DNA of 8,506 nt from an uncultured Lachnospiraceae bacterium (GTDB lineage Bacteria > Bacillota > Clostridia > Lachnospirales > Lachnospiraceae): the NCBI GenBank assembly GCA_937891165.1, contig CALAEX010000182.1, positions 1 to 8,506 of the forward strand, given 5' to 3'. Below the pieces are notes generated by a model that ran no database searches, was not told where the DNA came from, and saw only the letters and a list, made by a program, of their open reading frames with translations. Of the stretch, positions 5,790 through 8,506 are shown in pieces (positions within the stretch are counted from its first letter, which is position 1; every line of letters starts with the position of its first letter). Made by a program: the position numbers and the translations under genes.

Positions 5790-6011
5790 TTAAAATCTTG
5801 TTGACCAGTAGTAGTCGTTAAGCTCTCTCATTTCGGCTTCATATTCGGCTTGCTCTATTGCGTCCAGTTGTGATTGCACCTCATTTAATTGCTCCTGTAG
5901 ATAGTCTAATTCGATTGTTAAGTCCTCATCCTGGTCGCCGTCATCGATTAGTAGTTTAATTCTGTCTATTTCCTCTTCTAGTCTTTCTTTATCGTCTTGT
6001 AATGTAGTCAT
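5790..6011 (-). CDS. Small acidic coiled-coil protein (73 aa)
   Basis: A 73-residue acidic protein that is almost entirely heptad-like helix. DDKERLEEEIDRIKLLIDD is followed by a short acidic break (GDQDEDL) and then ELDYLQEQLNEVQSQLDAIE, so it probably folds as a helical hairpin or dimer. The C-terminus MRELNDYYWSTRF is aromatic and could be a docking tail. The start ATG at 6011 overlaps the preceding stop by one base (TAATG), with a GGGGGTG site inside the upstream gene, which points to coupled translation. I do not recognise a family. Small coiled-coil proteins are common in phage early regions. Confidence 0.8.
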   Translation of the reverse strand: MTTLQDDKERLEEEIDRIKLLIDDGDQDEDLTIELDYLQEQLNEVQSQLDAIEQAEYEAEMRELNDYYWSTRF

Positions 6012-6178
6012 TATCTCACCCCCTTATACCATTTTTCAAACTTGTCCCAGCCTTCTGGTGTGTAATAAATATCACTTAGTAAAACGTCCTTGTGTATATC
6101 CAGATATTTTTCTATGGCGTTATACTTTGCTTCGCCTATGCTTTTTCTTATGCTTTCATATTCTTGTAATATACTCAT
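6011..6178 (-). CDS. Small hypothetical protein (55 aa)
   Basis: A 55-residue protein that is easily missed because of its length. It begins MSILQEYESIRKSIGEAKY, continues AIEKYLDIHKDVLLSDIYY and ends PEGWDKFEKWYKGVR. The pattern (EEY..IR..IGE.KY..IE.YL......LLSD.YY....W.KFE.WY) resembles small hypothetical proteins I remember from Firmicutes phages, with unknown function. The start ATG at 6178 has a GGAGGTAG site and lies one base after the preceding stop. Its stop overlaps the next ATG by one base. The overlap pattern on both sides, the good ribosome binding site and the plausible protein composition make it a real gene. Confidence 0.78.
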   Translation of the reverse strand: MSILQEYESIRKSIGEAKYNAIEKYLDIHKDVLLSDIYYTPEGWDKFEKWYKGVR

Positions 6179-6179
6179 A

Positions 6180-6404
6180 TTATTCTACCTCCATTATTTC
6201 TTTTATTCCTGGAATAAGTAAACAGTCGATAATATAATTTACTGGTGCTGTGTATTTTGAATAATTATCGTTTTTTACTTTTAATATTATCTTATCTTCT
6301 TTTATACCTGTTATATTGTTTATTTCGGTATAGAATTCGATTTCTGCGCCTCTTAATGCTCCTGTTTCTTTTGTTAAGATTATAGATTTTTCTTTTACTA
6401 ACAT
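6180..6404 (-). CDS. Small hypothetical protein (74 aa)
   Basis: An unrecognised 74-residue protein rich in Ile and Lys, probably mostly beta strand. It begins MLVKEKSIILTKETGALRG, has EIEFYTEINNI and KIILKVKNDN in the middle, and ends YIIDCLLIPGIKEIMEVE. There is no membrane segment or signal peptide. The start ATG at 6404 follows a strong AAGGAGG site. It is the first gene after the GC-rich double hairpin (6428-6490), so its translation or transcription may depend on that structure. The stop is one base before the next start. Confidence 0.78.
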   Translation of the reverse strand: MLVKEKSIILTKETGALRGAEIEFYTEINNITGIKEDKIILKVKNDNYSKYTAPVNYIIDCLLIPGIKEIMEVE

Positions 6405-6427
6405 ACTTATTACCTCCTTAATTTAAT

Positions 6428-6451
6428 CGGGGACGGTTTGTCGCCGCCCCG
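6428..6451 (-). repeat. GC-rich hairpin upstream of the 74-residue gene
   Basis: C-GGGG (6428-6432) pairs with CCCC-G (6447-6451), and CGG (6434-6436) pairs with CCG (6444-6446). This gives eight GC pairs with one bulged base and a 7-base loop. An alternative pairing, GGACGG (6431-6436) with CCGTCC (6449-6454), is also possible. The base composition is very different from the surrounding AT-rich phage DNA. There is no T-tract on either side, so it is not a standard terminator. It may be a regulatory RNA element, processing site or protein-binding site. Confidence 0.55.
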
Positions 6452-6457
6452 TCCTGG

Positions 6458-6490
6458 AATAGGGTTTGGACTGCGTCCAGGTACCCTATT
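6458..6490 (-). repeat. Second hairpin, starting at the stop codon of the 124-residue gene
   Basis: AATAGGGT (6458-6465) pairs with ACCCTATT (6483-6490), and inside it TGGAC (6467-6471) pairs with GTCCA (6475-6479) around a 3-base loop. That makes 13 pairs with a small internal asymmetry. The stop codon of the upstream gene (6486-6488) is inside the stem. On the minus strand it is followed after seven bases by the GC-rich hairpin rather than a U-tract. It may be an mRNA 3'-end stabiliser, processing site or attenuator. Confidence 0.6.
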
Positions 6491-6860
6491 TATTGTTGTT
6501 TAATAATATTGAATTAACTAATTTATGTATAGTTTTATCAGTTGTGTTATCTGCTAATGTTTTGAATATTTTGTTTGTAATTTTAGTAGCATTTGGGTTT
6601 ACATTTGTGATTTTTATCTCTTTCCAAGTTGATGTTAATTCTTTTTCGTAACCTTGAGATAAAGCCCAAATTTCCATTTTTGCTTTTACGTCTTTACTAA
6701 AGTCCATACGTGATTTGTCAACTACATTTAAGTTACAAAATGAATTATATGTATATGTTTCATTTGCTTTGATGTCTTTTTTCATTTCGTCTTGTATTTG
6801 GATTAATGTTTTAATAAGTACGTCTAATGTTGCATATAATTTTTTATCAGTCTTTTTCAT
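6486..6860 (-). CDS. Hypothetical protein (124 aa)
   Basis: A 124-residue Lys/Asn-rich, mostly helical protein that I do not recognise. The N-terminal helix is LYATLDVLIKTLIQIQDEMKK (in parts, residues 8-28). NETYTYNSFCNLNVVDKS (33-50) follows, then ALSQGYEKELTSTWKEI, and the C-terminus KLVNSILLNNNK is polar. There are no catalytic or metal motifs and no membrane span. The start ATG at 6860 overlaps the preceding stop by one base (TAATG) and has an AAGGAGGAG site. Its stop codon lies in the stem of the 6458-6490 hairpin. The AT-rich codon use matches its two upstream neighbours and differs slightly from the genes further left, which use more CTG and CCT. Confidence 0.78.
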   Translation of the reverse strand: MKKTDKKLYATLDVLIKTLIQIQDEMKKDIKANETYTYNSFCNLNVVDKSRMDFSKDVKAKMEIWALSQGYEKELTSTWKEIKITNVNPNATKITNKIFKTLADNTTDKTIHKLVNSILLNNNK

Positions 6861-7141
6861 TAGGCAACTCCTCCTTCCTTTAATATTTTTTCTATTGCGC
6901 CTTCATCTATTGTTGTACCTGATGTGGGTACATCAATAAACTCCAGTTTATAGCCATTGTTTAAATTGAATTTGACTGTTTGTAAGTTTGTATAGTTATA
7001 TTTATATGTTGTTTTCGTTATCCATCTGTTACCTACAACTGCTTTATTAAATAACAATGCTAATAATTTGGTAACTATATATTTTTCATCTGTATATGTT
7101 TCAGTTAATTTGTTGTTTTCATTGAATACTTTTAGTTTCAT
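6860..7141 (-). CDS. Hypothetical protein (93 aa)
   Basis: A 93-residue protein with no recognised family. It is probably alpha/beta: MKLKVFNENNKLTETYTDEK opens with a strand pair, LLALLFNKAV (about residues 26-35) is helical, and TTYKYNYTNLQTVKFNLNNG is a Thr/Asn/Tyr-rich beta region. The acidic C-terminus is TTIDEGAIEKILKEGGVA. The start ATG at 7141 has an AAAGGAGTG site, and the stop overlaps the next ATG by one base. It is the second gene of the leftward unit. It may act with its neighbours in early phage functions, but the sequence says nothing specific. Confidence 0.78.
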   Translation of the reverse strand: MKLKVFNENNKLTETYTDEKYIVTKLLALLFNKAVVGNRWITKTTYKYNYTNLQTVKFNLNNGYKLEFIDVPTSGTTIDEGAIEKILKEGGVA

Positions 7142-7158
7142 AGTTTTTCACTCCTTTT

Positions 7159-7398
7159 TTAAAATAGATCTCCATATAATATTTCGAATAAGTTATCTAG
7201 TACGTCAATTTCCTTTAGTCTTTTTTCTGCTTCAATTTTTTGCTGTATTTCCTTTTGCCTTGCTTTTTTGTTTTCTACTTGGGTTATATGGGTAATTGTT
7301 TTGATGTTGATATTTGTTGCTTCTGTGATTTCCTGGTCATTCATGTAGTAACCTACACTAAACTCATTATAACTATCCATTATTTGTTTAATAGTCAT
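7159..7398 (-). CDS. Small hypothetical protein, possible HTH-type DNA-binding (79 aa)
   Basis: The first gene of the leftward unit. It encodes 79 residues beginning MTIKQIMDSYNEF. Residues 20-38 (NDQEITEATNINIKTITHI) fit a helix-turn-helix spacing, with a first helix DQEITEAT, a turn at NIN and a second helix IKTITHI. A charged helix rich in Lys/Glu/Gln follows (about 42-65), and the C-terminus is VLDNLFEILYGDLF. Its position next to the divergent promoter region would suit a regulator, but the HTH call is weak. I chose the ATG at 7398; an in-frame GTG at 7407 would overlap the AGGTAGGTG ribosome binding site. Confidence 0.7.
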   Translation of the reverse strand: MTIKQIMDSYNEFSVGYYMNDQEITEATNINIKTITHITQVENKKARQKEIQQKIEAEKRLKEIDVLDNLFEILYGDLF

Positions 7399-7428
7399 TA
7401 GTAACACCTACCTTTCTAATATTATTTA

Positions 7429-7457
7429 GTTGCTTGTTGTTTTCACTTGTTGCTTGT
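7429..7457. repeat. 9-base direct repeat, possible operator
   Basis: GTTGCTTGT occurs at 7429-7437 and again at 7449-7457, a period of 20 bases, which is close to two helical turns. The right copy sits at the predicted start of the leftward transcript and the left copy in its leader. The arrangement is suitable for a repressor binding two sites on one face of the helix. It could also be a coincidence in a TTG-rich stretch. Confidence 0.45.
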
Positions 7458-7463
7458 AAGCAT

Positions 7464-7492
7464 ACCATATCATATAATAGTATTAATTGCAA
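7464..7492 (-). promoter_or_regulatory. Predicted leftward promoter of the accessory/early unit
   Basis: On the minus strand TTGCAA (7492-7487) is followed by a 17-base spacer and TATGGT (7469-7464). Each box matches four of six consensus positions. It is the best-placed candidate upstream of the first leftward gene, giving a leader of roughly 60 bases. The surrounding sequence is AT-rich, so other -10 boxes (for example TATTAT) are possible. Confidence 0.5.
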
Positions 7493-7536
7493 GTCATTTT
7501 CATAACAAACTTTTAACCGTTGTAAGATCCTGCAAA

Positions 7537-7574
7537 GCCTTGCCATAGTTTATCTTTAGAGTGCCAGGAAAGGC
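7537..7574. repeat. Imperfect hairpin in the intergenic region
   Basis: GCCTT-G-CC (7537-7544) pairs with GG-A-AAGGC (7567-7574), giving seven pairs with one G/A mismatch and a 22-base loop. No T-tract follows on either strand, so it is a poor terminator. It lies outside both predicted transcripts, and a DNA-level role is as likely as an RNA one. Confidence 0.35.
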
Positions 7575-7593
7575 GTGGTGACCCAAAAAACAT

Positions 7594-7644
7594 ATATTCC
7601 GAATATTTAGACAACACCTTTCTTGTCCGACAATAAAGTTGTAC
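7594..7644. repeat. Cluster of short palindromes upstream of the portal promoter, possible operator
   Basis: ATATTC-C-GAATAT (7594-7606) and TTGTC-C-GACAA (7623-7633) are perfect inverted repeats with the same single central C and a shared TCCGA core. The words GACAA and TTGTC/TTGTAC alternate at 7610-7614, 7623-7627, 7629-7633 and 7639-7644, allowing several pairings. The cluster ends six bases before the -35 box of the rightward promoter, as expected for an activator or repressor site. Confidence 0.45.
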
Positions 7645-7649
7645 TCCAC

Positions 7650-7678
7650 TTGTAAAATAAAAAAATTTATAATATAAT
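7650..7678 (+). promoter_or_regulatory. Predicted rightward promoter of the portal gene
   Basis: TTGTAA (7650-7655), a 17-base AT-only spacer and a perfect TATAAT (7673-7678) lie about 30 bases upstream of the portal ATG. The leader would be only about 25 bases and contains the GGAGG site at 7695-7699. Confidence 0.7.
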
Positions 7679-7709
7679 AAATTCAAAAGTGAACGGAGGT
7701 AAAAAATTT

Positions 7710-8506
7710 ATGATTAGAATCTCAAAAAACATAAAAGACGAGTACAATAATGGTAAATTACAAGACCTGTTCAGCGAAGTAGATGCTGTTCTACAAAAAC
7801 GTCAAACTATACAAGAACGTTACCTTCGTGGTATAACAGCTACATCTACAAACGAAGGCTCATCTGTGCAAGTTTTCTTCGAGAAATTCATTACAGACTT
7901 AGCCGCAGGTTATTTAAGTGGAGAAGTAACATATAACGTAGAGATAATCGACCAATCAGAAGAAGCAGCATACCGTTTGTTACACCCATCAAACACACAA
8001 CCATTAGACCCAGACACCGCAGCACAATTAAAATTTATAATTACAACTCTATCAAGTAAGAATGACGACCCTAAGGTCCTTAAACAATTATTTCATGACG
8101 CTGTGTTATACGGAGCAGCATACGAAAGGCAGTTAGACCTTCCAACAATAGACCCAGCCACAGGTGCACAAAACACAACCGACCCAAATTATACTTACTA
8201 CCCACTCAGCGCCCTAAACACAGTAGCCATCTATCCTACAGACATTTCCGACATACAACAACAAAAACCAATAGGAATTATCACTCGATACACACTAGAC
8301 AAACGTACTAGTGAGGACAACCAAGACCATACATTATATTATTGTATTGAATGTAACCCATATACAAACAATTTCTCAACGTCTATCTATGACCAAACGA
8401 CAAATGAGGATACTACAAACCAACACAAAAAGGTAATTTCTTTGAAAGAAGAGAAAGAAAGTACTCATAAGATAGCGACATTCTCAGTATGGGAGCCAGA
8501 CCCACA
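7710..8506 (+). CDS. Phage portal protein, SPP1 gp6-like, C-terminus cut by window edge
   Basis: The first 265 residues of a portal protein, the ring at the capsid vertex through which DNA is packaged and released and to which the terminase and head completion proteins bind. Visible family features are an N-terminal helical start (MIRISKNIKDEYNNGKLQDL) and a helix leading to FFEKFITDLAAGYLSGEVTY (about residues 58-77), which fits the typical 'D.(A/L).GYL.G.P..Y' motif. KQLFHDAVLYGAAYERQL (about 127-144) is the usual yGraye-like segment. LNTVAIYPTDISDIQQQKPIGIITRYT (about 169-195) lies in the wing domain. Family lengths are typically 430-500 residues, so roughly half is present. The start ATG at 7710 has GGAGG at 7695-7699. 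No terminase gene precedes it. Confidence 0.88.
   Translation, partial: MIRISKNIKDEYNNGKLQDLFSEVDAVLQKRQTIQERYLRGITATSTNEGSSVQVFFEKFITDLAAGYLSGEVTYNVEIIDQSEEAAYRLLHPSNTQPLDPDTAAQLKFIITTLSSKNDDPKVLKQLFHDAVLYGAAYERQLDLPTIDPATGAQNTTDPNYTYYPLSALNTVAIYPTDISDIQQQKPIGIITRYTLDKRTSEDNQDHTLYYCIECNPYTNNFSTSIYDQTTNEDTTNQHKKVISLKEEKESTHKIATFSVWEPDP

Larger units (their letters stand above)
7399..7709. other. Divergent intergenic control region
   Basis: About 310 bases without a credible gene on either strand, between the leftward unit and the rightward portal gene. From left to right it holds a 9-base direct repeat, a leftward promoter, an imperfect long hairpin (7537-7574), a set of inverted repeats (7594-7644) and a rightward promoter. 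The part 7530-7590 is GC-richer than the rest. No tRNA shape or CRISPR repeat is seen. A packaging or replication site could also lie here, but nothing shows it directly. Confidence 0.7.

Noticed and set aside
7500..7680. A phi29-like packaging RNA or other structured non-coding RNA near the portal gene
   Set aside because: Only one imperfect hairpin and short palindromes are visible, and no promoter would transcribe the whole region. The SPP1-like portal also argues against a phi29-type packaging system.
1..8506. tRNA genes, CRISPR arrays, insertion sequences or integration sites
   Set aside because: I saw no cloverleaf, no regularly spaced repeats, no transposase or integrase, and no long terminal inverted repeats.

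Overview
The window looks like part of a tailed bacteriophage or prophage from a low-GC Gram-positive (Firmicutes) host. The DNA is AT-rich. Almost every gene has a strong GGAGG-type ribosome binding site. The promoters that can be read are close to the SigA consensus (TTGACT-17-TATAAT and TTGTAA-17-TATAAT), genes are small and tightly packed, and a SPP1-gp6-like portal protein starts at the right end. I cannot name the species.

Layout: from about 7398 down to position 1 all genes lie on the minus strand, as a leftward train of at least 15 small genes. From 7710 to the right edge a portal gene runs on the plus strand and is cut by the window. About 310 bases without a gene (7399-7709) separate the two directions. 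They hold a leftward promoter, a rightward promoter and several short direct and inverted repeats that look like operators. This is probably a switch between an accessory/early module and the structural (late) module.

Reading the leftward module in transcription order: a small possible HTH protein (7159-7398), two small unknown proteins, a GC-rich double hairpin (6428-6490), then short tightly spaced unknown genes (6180-6404, 6011-6178, 5790-6011) and a coiled-coil protein (5206-5760). Next comes a 56-codon reading frame that looks like an internally deleted MoxR-type ATPase (5023-5193), followed by an A+T-rich gap with overlapping inverted repeats. A near-consensus promoter with a 5' stem-loop then drives an intact MoxR-type AAA+ ATPase (3732-4799), followed directly by a metallopeptidase-like/VWA protein (2324-3730). 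After these come small proteins of unknown function, a Cys-rich zinc-knuckle protein (1347-1541), an Api92-like protein (396-920) and a partial MGYRS-type phage protein at the left edge.

The central functional unit is the AAA+/VWA pair. In cells, MoxR ATPases and VWA proteins act together as chaperone-like remodelling machines on partner proteins. Here both are phage-borne, next to each other, and probably expressed from their own promoter. The broken ATPase copy just upstream suggests the module was once duplicated or replaced. What it acts on cannot be read from this window.
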